A stretch of 64,000 nt of DNA, taken from Burhinus oedicnemus. Lineage: Eukaryota; Chordata; Aves; Charadriiformes; Burhinidae. The notes under the pieces were generated by a model, which was not told the origin of the DNA, searched no databases, and saw nothing but the letters and a program-made list of their open reading frames with translations. A program made the position numbers and the translations under genes. Below are positions 27,749 to 42,266 of the stretch, in pieces; the stretch's first letter is position 1, and each line of letters begins with the position of its first letter. The DNA is taken from assembly GCA_008921705.1 (NCBI GenBank), contig VFFE01007215.1:5157513-5221512 (forward strand), read 5' to 3'.

Positions 27749-30700
27749 TATTCATTTAACAGTAGCCCACTGCGCAGCTCTACTGTGTGAGTCAACACTT
27801 CTGTTCATAAATCAAATACTCAGAAAACAACCACAGGAGTAGAAAGAGGCCTGTAGATGTACCTCTCTCTCAGAAAGTTTACATAAAATACAATATAAAT
27901 AACTTTTTTAACATGTTCCTCTGCCTTAGAATAGAAAGGTTTTACAAAACTCAAAATTCTTACTCAGATTTCCAACATCTGTTGTGTGTATTACAAAAAA
28001 ATGAAGCAAACAAAAAATTAGATTTTTGAGGCTTATAGATTCTGAATACCTAGACCTGGTGATGTGGTAGTGTAGCAACCAGTACGACTGAGAATGGGGA
28101 CCTCAGCTGAACAACACATAAAAATAAGTGCTCCAAACTAAAACCACAATGAGGCATATTACCATGCCACAAAGTGCTTGTGCATTGAGCATCCACTTAA
28201 ATTCAAATGCAAACTTCACTGCTTAACTGAAGAGGGACAAATTTAAACATGTACTTCAAGTTAAGCCAAACATCAACAGGCAAAAACATCGCATATATCT
28301 ATGAAAAACAATCCCATTCAAAATCTAAAAACTGCTCAGGAGAAGAGCGTGATGATACATACAGAAAAAATTATAGTATCAAAGAACATTAGAGGAAGCA
28401 ACAGTATTAGAAATCTTCACACTGACAAAGAACAACAAGGAAATATTTGGGTTTACAGAGTAAATAAAAATACAGTACAGAGTGTAGGAAATAAGGCCCA
28501 AATAAGAACTCCAGATTGATCAACAGTACAGCTAACTGCTGAGCCTTGTACCCAAATCTGCCTGTGTTACCTGTAGAAAAGAAGAGTGGTGGTGTATACT
28601 GCTGTATACTGCTGAATATGCAGTAACTCTTGCTCATGCAATCTGCATACTAGAGACTAAACCTGAAGCCCTGCAAGTGCTTTGCAAGAGCAGAGCCAAG
28701 AAGAACAGGAGTTCTTGAGACAAACATTAAAAACTCAAAGATCAGAAAAAACAGTTAAAGACCAGTCCAGAGTATGGCTGCACAAACTCTCTAAAAACTG
28801 AAGCATGGAGTTTTAAATATTCTGATACACTGTTTGCAATGAAGACCCACTTTCTAATCTCTGAAGCAAAGTACTGAACCGTGTATTATGACACTTGGAT
28901 TTACACGTTGACAGGGTGCGGAGGTAACAACAGAGACCATGCACTACACAATGACAGGTATCTAGATTTCCATAGCAAGGTTTTGCCTGATTGAGGGACT
29001 GATGGCATCATGTGCTTGCAACCCGTAGGAGCTATTCTCCATTGTCTACGATCTTGTATGAAATGCTACCTCCCGATTTTTAGTGAAGTCTGAATGTGTT
29101 GTACAGATCGTAACTATAGATTTTTAAAGCAAGACTGCACAGAGTGCTATCATTATTCTACAAAGAATAGTCCTGCAATGACAGAGTGCAGCCTATACAG
29201 GCAAAAATTTATCTCACCTAAGGACTCTAGTTCAGGGGACAAAGATGCCATTACTTGACAAACGATATTGGAGACTTTTGATCATGTGAGTTAGGCTATG
29301 TAAGTGATCTGGATATTACGTGACCAGATTACTACAAGGTGAGTATTCTGCAAGGTGAATATTTGTACTTGGATTTTACCAGTGAACAGGAAAAGGACTC
29401 TAAATTCTGAAAAGTCTGTTCTAATCAGATTTGAATAGCACACTTAATTCTAAGCTAATGCATCTTATTAAGCACGAGTGGAATTAATTTCCTAGTGAAA
29501 AGCTGAATGCAGCAGGAAAAAAAAGGGAATAAATGTTACTTAGTTTAGCCTTGATGGCTAATTCAATTCATTTACTACACTATTATCAAAGGTGTCTGAA
29601 TAACTTCAGTAAAGGACCGTAATATATTACTGCAGAAAACATCATCTCCACATGTTTCTATGAATAATGAATACTATTTAGGCATCAAGCTACTGCTTTC
29701 ACATGAAGTTGTAACATTACTTCCACAAAGGCAGTTATGACATTCTGAGAAAAACAAAATATTCCAGGTAATATAACTATTTAAAAATCATTAGTATTAC
29801 AACTTGGTATATTTTGGAGAATATCATTAGTGTATATTTTTTAAACCTTTTAATTTATCTCAAATTACACATAATTTGGAGAAGCTTGCTGAAGCTAGTA
29901 TTTATTTCAGGTATTAGATGTATTTTCTTCTGAGGAGCGCCAGGTTGACACATGAACAGAAAGTGGCAGGAAAATAAATATTGTTTCCCCCACAGCAAGC
30001 ACACTAATGTAAAGCTTAAAAATGAAGCCGCAGCAGCACATTTTTTGCTTAGACCTTTGAACTGCACCATATGGTTGACGCTCAATTAAGCAAAGATTTA
30101 TCAGTCCCTGATTGGAATGTGTCCAGGACTCACTGTTTTCTCAAATCTTTGAACCAGAGGACTAGAACTGAACATACAATTTTCTGGACTCACACAAGAT
30201 ACTCTACACTTTAAAATCTTTGAATGAAATGAGGAAAATTATTTAATGTATATTTTGTTGAGTATGCATTTCTAGATTTTAGAATGAAAATATATCAGTT
30301 CTATAAAACGTACAAAAAGCCATTTTCATGTTCCAGCTTCAGCCACATTAATATCTCACCACCACCAAAAAGGTGAGGTCCAAATCCCTACCAATTCTCC
30401 AAAAGCAGTCCCATCACTTTATATCTGCTTTAGCAACCACCAAATTGCATAGCAAAGTATGTTCTATTCACTAAAATGACAGAATGCCAACCCAGTAAAA
30501 GCACATATTTTATTGCCGAGTTAGCAAACTGAATGAGTTCACCATGCAATCTGAGTGGCACAAGATCTGATATGACAGACAGGTGATCCCATGATTGGGA
30601 AGAGATGGCAAGGGACAAGGGAATGAGACAACTTCTGTTTGAAAGCACAGTGCTGTTGTTTCGACTTCTAATCTAAACATTAACTGTTTTCTACTCCCTG

Positions 30701-33700
30701 GACAGGTTGTTTCTGCTTTTAGCTGTATGCTTTATAAGTTCATTTACATCACACCCAAGCACAGCACTAAATTAATGAGCAACAGACAAGTCCATGATTG
30801 CAATCTAAAAGTGCTAAGAGTGGAGTAAGAAACAAGAACTTCAGAATGAACCCATCAGGAATTTTATCCAAGCGAGTATTGGAGAGGATATCAAGATCTG
30901 GAACATAAAAGGTTGTGACTGCACAGGAAAAGATGTAACTTTCATTCCAGATTGTATATTTCATTTATTTGATAATGGACCCAAACACAGATACAATATT
31001 AGACTGAAGTAGGTCATGAATTTTTTTCCCATCAGATTATTTGAGGCAATAGAAATGTAACAAGAAAGTTGTTTACAGTGAAAATCCTAACCCAAAATTT
31101 GGCAATAATGAAGTCAGTCAAACATAAAGCTTTTATGTTAAATTGTAAAAGCTTAATTTTAAATTCCATGTAAGACTCTATGGTTAAATTCTGCTTTTAT
31201 AGACAGATGGTAGGGTTTTTTCTTTGCTTGTGTATTATAAATGTACTTGAGTGTATCTATTCAGTTCACTGAAAAAAACCCAAAACATAATTTGCAATAT
31301 TTTAATCCATGAGGCTTAATTCCTTTGCAATCGCCATTTCAATGTAGCAACAGATTTCACTGTCACTATTGCTACAAAGGGATTAAACTTTCCCTGTTGA
31401 TTTTGTATACTAGGAAAAAAAATGTAATTGAAGCGTTCAATCAGTTTTGTTTGGAGGTTTTTGTTTATTTGTTTTTCCTTTTCATAAGTGTCACCTCATC
31501 ATTGCAATTTATATTTTCATAAATCTTGGAATATAGCTTCTTCTACTATAATAAAACCATAAAACATTTCTGTAGTCCTGTTTTTCCATGTCACCAGTTT
31601 ACTGAAACCTCCTGGAATAGTAAATAAGTTGTAAGAGCACGTGTAATGTGGGACTGAAGAATACTACTTAAAACCAACTTCAACTGTAAATTTACTAGCA
31701 GCACTATACAAAAAGTATATTTACAGCATTTAGGCATTCACATAGTTTACAGAATAATACTGGTGCATTGCAAATGATAGTTATTCTGCTTCCATGACCT
31801 TTTCCACTGTGCTCCATTAAACTCTGATCAGGGAAGATGCTATTTCTTGATCTGACAGATTAATGCAAACTTTATTACCTTAACAGAGGGGCTTGACAAA
31901 AACCTGGCTGCTGCTCTGGCATTAAGGGTTTTTATCATTATTATTTTATACATACAGTATAGTTCAATAAAGAAGCTCCACTTACTTTGGAAAAACATAG
32001 CTTTTCTACATTAATAAGACACTGTAGGAGACTGCTAGACACATTCTTAGCTAGGGACAAACAGAAATACTAAGTGATTTAGCTGGAGTTATTCACAAAA
32101 CAGCACCTTAGCTGGAACCCGAGAATTCTGATACCAGATTCTCAACTAGCATACACTCATATGAAATATCTGACATTGTATGAGTACCTGGCCACCAAGT
32201 TCTAGTTTTCTGTTCTAGGGCACAAAGCTACGTTCTTTCTACAGTCTGTTTGCACTGTGTAGGTTCAGAGTTTTCCTAATTTTTTTCAAATTCATTGGAA
32301 AAGATGGGAAGGAACAGAGAGAGGTCACCTAGTACACTGCTTCTAATCCTTTTTTAAAATCCAAGGACCAGATAGTACTTCAGAAAAAAAAAAAATCCAT
32401 GCAAAATGTTGTATTCTTTTTTGATGGGAAGGCATGTGATAAATATTTAGCATTTAGGCAAAAGAAGTTGTACTAAATTAAATTGTTACAGTATGTACCA
32501 TCCTAATTTAAAATATCCATTAGAAAAATTGTAATAATATGACCTAATTCCTGACTTTGCCTGTCAAAAGTGAATGATACATAGCTGCTCTCACAAAAAT
32601 GTATTTGTATGAGGTTTTATTTTGCTTTTTGTAACTACAATTCTTTACACATGATGAGGCCATCATCTCTTTTTTAGGATACTCCCAGGGTCTGCGGACC
32701 ATGGATTTACTCATATGGGTCCCGTCCATCCTTCTGCCCTAAGGTAGAATGAATTATGACTGAACCATTTCTGAGATATTTTATGCAGGACATCAGAGCA
32801 AATGATCAGAACACTGTCTTTGGCCATGAATTCTATAAAGAACAGTGATTACCCTGAAAATGCACACTGAGATTACAGCACACTTACACCATTTTGGTAT
32901 ACATAGTTACGAATTCTGATTATAAAATACACTGGACAAAAAATCTGTCCTAGTAAACATAGCTAGTAAGTGCTACAGACTTCAGTGAAAGCCAACATCT
33001 CATTCGGCCAATATTTTCTATAATTCAGTAATTTTGACCATACAGGTAAGAATCTGTGCTCACTGCATCCTATCTGCATATCCATTACCGAAGGATATTC
33101 CAACTCTGTGATATTTTTTTAAATGGTCTGACACTGCCCTGTTGAATGAAATTGTGCATTCTTTCCATAATGCCATGAATCTTTGTAAGCGGCAGGAAAA
33201 GTCACTTACAAAGTCTCCAGTGCTAGAGTACTCATCTGTGTTTTTAAAAAAAAAAACAGGAGAAAAACATCACATTCCATATAGTGTGAGCAGGCTGTCA
33301 AAGGTCAACGTGAGCAGAAGAATTTTAATGGTCTCTTTAAATAAATAGTATTTATTCATCCATACTTTTTTTGAGCAGGAACCAGGGTGTCGTCTGCAGT
33401 TTGACGTAGAGAGTTAAAAACATAAAATCTGTCAGCATTTAAGGAAACAAGGTCTGAAGGTAGAAATAGTATTTTATAAAGCAGTATTTAGGGCAATTGC
33501 ATTTTAACATAATTAAATACTGCACCATTGGAAGTACAGAAAACTCTGCATTGTTTGTAAATGCAGTTAAGCCTTTTAATCAGACCTTCACCTTTTTGTA
33601 AGTACATCAACAAAAATGACAGCCAGCAGAGAAAAATAAAACAATTAATATTAGAATATTGCTTAGATAGATTAATAACTTCAGGACATTCAAAACAATA

Positions 33701-36700
33701 AGCAGAGTGATATATTTTGCCGAATGTATTAAGTTTTGAATATAAATTAAAGTCTGCTACTCAAGATAACTAAACATGCTAGCTGCGTTACTGTTACTGA
33801 CACAAGTTGTTTTAAGAGGTAACAGACCAGATTCTCTGGTGTGGAACTGGTATTTTGCACTGCACTCATGTACTCTATTAGACCCACAAGGATCCCAGCG
33901 TAAAATGGATGCTAACAGTGTATATTATGCTCCTCTCCTTTGTCACTGCTGCTGGCATAATCCAGGCTCAAATCCCCCAGTCCTGTGGTTCAGTCCCCAC
34001 AGGACCCCCATAAACTTCAAGCAGATAAACGACACTTTCCCTCCCACTGATGTATGAATTCTGTACAAAGTGGACACAAGAATTGGAAGTGAAAAAAGGC
34101 AAGCTATATTGTCCTTTTGTGCATGCATCTGGTTTACAGCATGTGTCAGTCTGCAGCTCCTAGGATTTGGGCCACACTCACCAAAGCTATGCAGCAATCT
34201 CTGGTTATTCACACAAAAATAGCACAGCACTTCAAAGAGTGCACAATGCAGGTTCACTATATAATAAGGCAAAATCCCTCACCAAAATATATGTTGACTT
34301 TTGATTATATTCCAAAAGAAAATGTTCCTCGTAAGGACTGCATAAACAATTCCTGAACTCAAATATAAAATGTTAATGAAAATGTAACATATCCTTTGTG
34401 ATGCCTTTGTTTTCTACGCATCTCTGGTTTAAATCCGAGGCTACTTATCTTACTATCTGATGAGGTTCTCCTGCTTTGTTGTTTACTTGTTCTGAAGGAG
34501 AAGTCATTCTTCCAGTAACAAATTGAAAACACAACAGTCATTTACCTCTTCTATCATGTCAGTGTCTTACCCTTAGAGACTCTTGCACTTCAAAAATAGG
34601 CCAGCAGATATGTTAAGCTTATGTGTCACTGGCATTAAGGCAAGAGGCAAACCCTTACTCGGAATTTAATTCTATTTTATAAAAAGCACTTAAATAGGAT
34701 TTACAGCTTTCAACTTTTGAATTTAAAAGTAGGAAAAAAATATTACTAAGAGCATTGCTATTGATTTAACAATATACATATTGGGATCGGAGATTTTCAG
34801 CCAGGTAGCCAGAATGTACAAAATATCATAATACAGAAAATAATAAAAGCTATTATAAATCTTTCTACATCCTTACAATGTTGTTCTTAGATTAAAAATC
34901 AATATTTCCACTGCCAGCTCCTAAAGCATAAGAAAAGACAGAACTCTACAAAGAACAGATTTTTTTCTTTCATTTTCACAAATTTTATGCAATTGTTTCA
35001 CACTTTGTTCAATTACACAGATGTAAATAAGGAATGTTACTGTTTGTAGGAGTACTACTGACAATCTGTTTAAAACGGATTCAAACACCTAGCAGAATTC
35101 ACTGTACTCTGCTTACATGAAATATTGTTTCTCAGCAGGACTGTAGGTCACTGTTCTATAACCTAAGTGTACCAAATGTTCTGGTATGATTTCATTTGAT
35201 TTCAGTGAAAGAGGTGCAATAAGTGACAACTGAAATAATGACAAACATTTCTGTCATTGGAGGACTACCATGTTTGACTATTTTAGATGCCATTTAGACT
35301 TGTCATATCTCTATATCTGTTGAAATTTATGCATTAAGTTGTCATGTACAAAGACATGTTGATTACACCTGAATTCTGTATTCTTTTAGTTCAGTGCCTG
35401 AAAAAGGGGTATTTGTCTCTGAAAGGTAAAAAGGAAATGCCATATTAGGTTTTTAATGCTAAACCCCTGAAGATACGGAGCTGCTCTGATAAGCTGATAT
35501 GAACTAATTAAGATAGAAGCCAATTCTGCTCCCATATCTCAGAGTGAAACAGGAATGATATCAAAGTGTTGTCATTATTTCTTGTCCTTCTAATTTCTTA
35601 GTACTGTACACAGAGTTAAAAATGATAAATCATTGCACTTTGGCTAACTACTTGCTGAAGTAAACCTGACTGCCATAAAAACATTCATTTAAAGCAACAG
35701 AACTTTCACATACTCCTAAAGGAGCAGATGCCATCTCCTATTTTTGCAGACTTCTCAGAGAGCAGTTGGACAGCAAATTGACACATTTTCCAGATATTGA
35801 TTGTCCCTTGGTCTAGTGCTCTATAGCCTGTTTCCTGATTTCCAAAAGTGAGAGTTCTGATTCAGAATCAATATACCACTTAAATTGTCATCTTATCGGA
35901 CCCTTCTTCAAGTGAATTAATAGAATATAGATAAAATGCCAATTCTTTTACAAGTGTTCCACACTTCTCACATATGTATTTACATACCAGAAATATTATC
36001 TATTGGAATATTCATTAAGATGGAGTTTGAGAAGAATGTTATTTATTCTGTCCACAAAGCTGTGTAGAAAGGACTGACAAATACTTTTGCATCCTCTCTT
36101 TTTTAGAGAATATGAACCTTCATAGCCAGAACATTGTACATGATGTATACAGCATGTTCATTTTTTTTAATTACTGAAATTGTAAGACATTGAAAGGAAA
36201 ACCAAAGCAGGGGAAACATGAGTCTTATTTTGCAAGATTTTAACTAGAGACTTCTCATGTGCCTAAAAAGTAAGACAGAATACAGTTGCAGAACTTGTAT
36301 TTATATTTCAAATGTTTCTTACAGTGTTCTGAACTACAGGTACTGGGATTTACTGTAAAGATAAACTACATGTGAGAATCAATCAGATCCGTATTTATAC
36401 ACATCCAAAGTTCAAGAGGGTTTTTTTGTTTGTTTAAAGCTTTTGGTCTGGGCTCAACAGCACATAAAAACCCCCAGTATTCTAGGAGAAAGCAACAGGA
36501 TGGAAAAGTACCTGGTAACTCAGTGTGTCCTGCCAAAAAGTGGGAAGACTCAGTTAAATAACAACTTAGATACAAATGTATTAACATATTTTCTGCATAT
36601 AGGTATATACACACACATATGCAGACAGAATCATCTCCTCACGTTTCTTATTAAAGACTTTAGTCTTCATACAAAATCTGATGCTTGTAGTTTATTAGGT

Positions 36701-39700
36701 CCTCGTGTCTGTGTCCTTGAACTCATAATTCTCATTGTGACATCATCATCAGTCATTCTAAAGATGCTAATGGTATTACAGACTACCTCAGACAGGAAAA
36801 CAAACAGAAGAAATTAAAATCAATCATACCAATCTGAATTCTGTTTTCATAAAACTGATCTTAAGAACAAGAAAATAATTAAAGGAAGAGGAATGAAACA
36901 CTGGTAATCACCTAATGTTTATTTTTCTCATGATGCACGGAAATTATCTGTTGGACATCGTGAATGGAATTTGGCTGCTTAGAGAGAGGTGTCTAGTGCC
37001 ATTTTAGACAACCTCAAGTGTCTCAGCTGGCTTCTCTTGGCTTGGGACCCCCCTACATTTTGCATGACATTAGCCCTGTGAGAGTATCTTCAGTGGCCTG
37101 CAATATCTAAACTGGCACTAGACTTCTATGTTTAGGTACCTGAAAGCCTAATCCATACTCCCTTTTGCTCTGGTCTACATTGCATGAAATAAATCAGAGT
37201 ATTGGCATTGTATATTAATTTTACACTGCTGTAAAAATGACAAGGTAAGTAGGAAACTGAAAAACAAAAGTGGCCTTCTGCTGATTAATATTTTAATACA
37301 ATAGCATCTTCAATGAAACATTAACTTTATGTTCACTGCTTTGCATAAACATTCTTATACCATACTTGCAGAAAAAGATTAATTTCTGTCAGTAGTACTG
37401 ATTTAACACTCAAGTTGGATTCTGCTATTGTCTACCTCCATTGTTGACTATTATCCCTCCTTATCTGAAACAAAGCTGTCAAACTGAAGAAATATTGTGT
37501 TAGCTCACTATAGAAAAGGGGAGGAGGGGAAAAGGATGGCAGATCAGAGGCAGGTAAGCATAGAGAGATAAAAACAGAACATTGTTCTTTATCTGGTGTA
37601 CAAAATAAGGATTATCAATACTGGCAGCATAAGGAGGAAAAAATATGTCATATAGAATACTTATAATGCTATATTATTATGTAATACATCTAATAATATA
37701 CTTACTGTAAGACTCTATAGCAGCTAATAACACTAAGCCAGGGATGATCTTTTCATGACGCTCTACTCAAAAGCTGGTCTCCAGCTTTTCTAAAGATCTG
37801 ACAGGTTGCTACAAAGAACAGATGGATGCAAACAGACTGGGCAGAACAAAGTACAGAGTTATTGCCAGTAAACCACCACAGTGGTAGAAATATACTGATA
37901 ACCTGAATTCTCACCAAGTTTTGCAGATATAACAGTGTAGGAGAGTTTTAAGGATGGATCACAGAACAATGCTTTCAGCATATTTATGTTGATACCCTTC
38001 TAAGTGTTGAAGTAATGCGAATTAAAAAAACCCCAAAACCGCGAAACAAAAAAACCCACCACATATGTGCTTGTATGAGAATTAAATAAAAGAATGATGG
38101 AGCCTAGCAGCATGGGCCAAGCAAACTCAGGGGTTAGTATCTCGTTAATGATAAAACATACCAGACAGGATAAAGAAAAATTATGAGTTCTGAAGGGGAA
38201 ACTTTCAGCTAACAATTTTTACAGCTTGTATTTGATGCAATAAAAAAGGGCTATTTAGAAGAAGGGGACAAACATATCGAAGCAACACTTGAGGAAAGCA
38301 GACTTACAGCAGTGATAGAATAGAGTTGAGGCTCTTACTCCTACAAAGTACCTTCCTTTGCAGAATGCTAACCTGGACAAACTGATCCAATTTAGCAGAT
38401 TTGATTTATCCCACCTCTCAGTTCAAACTTGCAAGTTCTGCCTACTGCTGCAGCATTCTCTCATACCATCCAAGGAATCCAAAACAGAGATCTTTGTACT
38501 AGTGTTTGCTCTTTGATTTACCTTCATACCAAAGCGTTCTGCATAAGCAAGTAATTGAGTGAGATGAAAAGAATTCTAAAGACAAGCACTACAGAAGTGC
38601 TGGCAGCTCAGACTCCACCTTGAGCAAAGACTTCAGTCCTACTGCAAAAGAGTAGAAGGAATTCAAGAAAGATCAACAAAACTATGAAGAAGGAAAGTAT
38701 TTTACATATGCTGGAATAAAACTTTATTAACTAATGACAGTTGTAGCACATAGTTATCTACAAATACATGGGAAATCTAAGAAGAAATTAAATTATCAGA
38801 ATAGGAAAAAGGCTATAACTAAAAGAAATGTCATTACAGGAAATGAAAATGTAACAGAACCTTTAAGCAGTGAGCTCTATTGGAATATGGAAAAACTTCC
38901 CAGGGAAAGGCCCATTCCCTGAAAAATTTGAAATCAGGCTGAAAAGTTGATTTGAGACAATATACAAAAATACATGGGAGATATAACACTGTTGAAATAA
39001 TAAAAAAATTATATGAATAACCTGATTTTCATCTATATAATTTACATAAAAGTTTTACTAAGATATGTGAACTGCTGTACACATCATAAAAAGCACAGGT
39101 GTTTTGGTAAGAAACAAAAGTACACCTGCATTCTTAACCACAAACCAAAGCATTCTTCTATCCCACTTTAGCTTGGAACTTTGTGCAGCAATGATGATTC
39201 CACTAGGCATATACGTAGATGGCAAACTATGGAGGAAATTATACTGATCTGAAGAAAAAAGTAGATGGTCTGTCATCATAATGCATTTGCCTGCCCCATC
39301 TCCTATTGCCATATAAACAATACTGAAAATAAAAGAAAATATCATTTTTAGGTTATTTTGAAGATTTCTGTGAAACTGTTGGGCAGGATATTTGGAGCAG
39401 AAAAGGACATCAAATTGTTTAACTTTAGCTTTCAACACTCAGTTCTTTGATCACAGTCATCTTAAAAGTTTCCTGTGGAAAACATGCTACAGACAGTTTG
39501 ACGTATATGTTTTACTCCTACATTTTTTATATGAAGTTACTCATTGCACTATACACCAACTTCTGAAAGTGAAATAAGGAATGTGAATAAAAAGCTCAGA
39601 TCAATCAGTTCTCTTAGTGCAACCTAAATTCAGAACAGCGTTTGATCTGTTTGTTTCAAAATTTATATAGTGCCTTCAGAATTAACCATCTTTCTGTCAA

Positions 39701-41199
39701 ATATTGTTATCCTACCTCAGCCCATGAAAGGATTTCTGAAATAGCTTCCATTTGACCTACATATCAGTTGCTCTTTTATGTTCTCAATTCCTATACGTTA
39801 TTCTACTGCATACACTAGGCATCCCTACATTGGCATTGCATCAATATCCTCTGATTAAAGAATAGCCTAAGTACACCACCAGTAGTTACTGAGAAGCCAT
39901 ACAATAAAACCAATGTTACTTTTAATATTCAATGTTATTTATACATCTCTTTGTTAGGTGAGAAGCTTAAGACTTACCTAATGTATCATTTTTAATCTCC
40001 CTTTTCCCTAGTGATCTTTATATTCCCTCACATCCCACATTTCTTCACAAGTCTCCTGGCAACATCCCCCAGGCAAAGGCTTCCTGGAGCAGGTTCTCAA
40101 TTGGAGCAACGACAGCTTTACATCAGCTGAGGATCTTTTTATTACATACACATTACCGATCGAAGGCAGTGTTGGCCTGCCTGTAGTGTCACTCTCTTTG
40201 CTCAGAAAAGCTGCAACTCTTCCTCCAAAATAAAACAGTCATACCAAATGATCCTTAAATCAAAACAATTGTATTCATCAACAGAATGCAAAATTTTCAG
40301 CATTAACTGATAGCCACCAGCTGCAGTTGCACAATTTATAAAATGCGTAGTCACCATGTTTAGTGTTCCAGTGAATATAGTTCCTCTCTGCTGCCATCTA
40401 CAGAGAGATTTCAAATTTTTACAAAATCTACTATTCACTTCCAGAAGTACATTTAATAACAGGATCTCAACATGCCCTACAAACCAGCTCAACCCAAATA
40501 TGTATTACCTCAACATATTAAAAGCTTGAGACAAAGCTGAGCCCAAGTGATAGGTCTTCAAAAGGTATTCAGATGTTGCCACACTGCGCGCTGAGTGATG
40601 CTTGATCCTTGGTGTTCTGCAGCCTGTGTGAAAGGCTCAGCTGGGAATTAGGTGGTCATGTTCCCTGTTCAATGCATGGGAAGACTTAAGTTGTACACAG
40701 ATGCCTCTCAGGAGTCAGATGAGCTGCCAAAAGTGAAAAGGAGATTCTAAATCTCTAGCATGGATATCTTAAATACCTTTGCTTGAGTCCCCAGAACGTC
40801 TAATGCTTAATGGTTGCAGCATTGTTATCTGATATAGATGGTATATGCCTGCTTCAGACACCACATTTCCAGTTTTGCAGCTGGATGTTCTAACTGGGAG
40901 GCTACAAAGATAGTTTCTCTCTGTACAAAAAGTGGTACGTTTTAAAAGACTCGCACCTCACAGGCACAGTGGGGACAGCGTAACTCTGTACAGACTGCTG
41001 ATCTGTATTAACTGACTGCATGCCCGTTAAGTACACAACACTATGTCTGCTTACAGCCCAAAGTGAACATGTCATTAGGTATGCAGTAAATTGATCACGT
41101 ATAAAAATAACTGTTAGCCTACAGGTTAGCATGCTCCTGCAAACCATCCGCCCTATGGAGGACTGAGCCCTCCAAACCCCTCCAACCGCTAAAATACTT
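27749..41199. other. intergenic stretch, no gene seen
   Basis: About 13.4 kb of AT-rich sequence without recognisable genes, RNAs or intact repeats. Open frames such as those at 33776-34057, 39058-39438 and 40202-40492 are isolated and unrecognised. I place no gene here. Confidence 0.5.
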
Positions 41200-41793
41200 C
41201 AGTGTTTTCTTGTAAAACGCGCTTCGCTGTGAGGGCGATCCAAGCATGAAAAGAAAGCAACACGCAGTTCAGGCAGCCCTGCTGAAGCGCTCCACGGGCA
41301 TCCACCTTACAGCCGCCGCGCAGCAAACTGCCTGCCGCTCTGCGGTGGCAGCGCGCCCGGCTGCGCGCTCCCCGCCTCAGGCCGGCCCCCCGCCTCGCCT
41401 CACTCCTCAGGGCCCGGCCGGGGGGCGAGCCCCGCCACCCCGCTGCGCGGGGGCAGCACCCCTGCCGCCTCTGGCCGCGGCGTGCCGGGGCGAAGGCAGG
41501 AAAGCGGCGGCGCAGGTGAGAGCCCCGCGGCCGTTCCGTGCGCGATGGGGAGCCGGCGGGCCGGCGGCTGCCGGCGCCGCGGAGGTGTGAGGGCAGGGTG
41601 CGAGCTGCGCGGCGGGACGGAGGGAAGGGAGGGAGGAGACGCAGAACCTCCTGTGCGAATCCCAGGACGCCGCTCACCAGCAGAGGCTCAGGCGCACCCC
41701 GATACCGGAGGATAAGAGCCGACCCCCGGAGCACCCGCCCGCTGCAGCCACTGCCACCTCACGCACGTCGCTTAAGCCGAAGGGTGGCGGGGG

Positions 41794-41812
41794 ACTACAA
41801 CTCCCAGCATGC
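41794..41812 (+). promoter_or_regulatory. ZNF143 (STAF/SBS) binding site
   Basis: ACTACAACTCCCAGCATGC matches the long ZNF143 consensus ACTACAAnTCCCAGnrnGC at every fixed position. ZNF143 sites of this kind sit close to TSSs of TATA-less CpG-island promoters. Confidence 0.9.
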
Positions 41813-41822
41813 CCTGGCCTGT

Positions 41823-41834
41823 TGCGCATGCGCC
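41823..41834 (+). promoter_or_regulatory. NRF1 binding site
   Basis: TTGCGCATGCGC holds the palindromic core GCGCATGCGC of the NRF1 consensus. It lies 10 bases downstream of the ZNF143 site, a common pairing in ubiquitous and testis-expressed promoters. Confidence 0.85.
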
Positions 41835-42120
41835 CCCCCCGCCGGGGTCCCAGGTTCTGCACTGCCGCCGCAGACCTCGGCGCACATGCGGGATCGGCCG
41901 CACCGGGAGCGGGTGGGTTTGAAGGGGACGGAGCACCACGGTGGCGGGTTGGCCCGGCTACCGCGGGTGGCGGTTGGGGTGAGGAGGCGATGAGGGGGCG
42001 TAGGGGACCGGCCAGCGTGCGGGGCGCCCCAGGCCCGGGGCGGCCGCCCTGTGAGGGGTGCCTCAGCCATGGCTGGTGCGGGTCCCCGCAGGGCGGGAGC
42101 AGGAGGCCGCCAGAACGGCG

Positions 42121-42266
42121 ATGGCCAGGCCAGCCGTCATCCCCACGAGCATCAGGGCGACCGCACCCGAGGCCTTCATGGTGCTCCACCTGAGGATGAG
42201 GGTGGTGGAAGAGCAAACCAACGCACTGGTGCGAGACCTGGAGGCGCTTGGCGTCGATGGGCAGAG
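42121..42266 (+). CDS. CCDC150: CCDC150 exon 1 (coding part)
   Basis: Residues 1-48 plus two bases. It reads MARPAVIPTS at the start and RMRVVEEQT near the middle, matching the human N-terminal block RMRIVEEQT. The donor is GCAGAG|GTAGGG. The 5' UTR could start in the same exon or be spliced in at 42092 (CCCCGCAG|GGCGGG). Confidence 0.85.

Noticed and set aside
33776..34057. 93-codon plus-strand frame in the intergenic region
   Set aside because: Isolated and unrecognised, with an overlapping open frame on the other strand.
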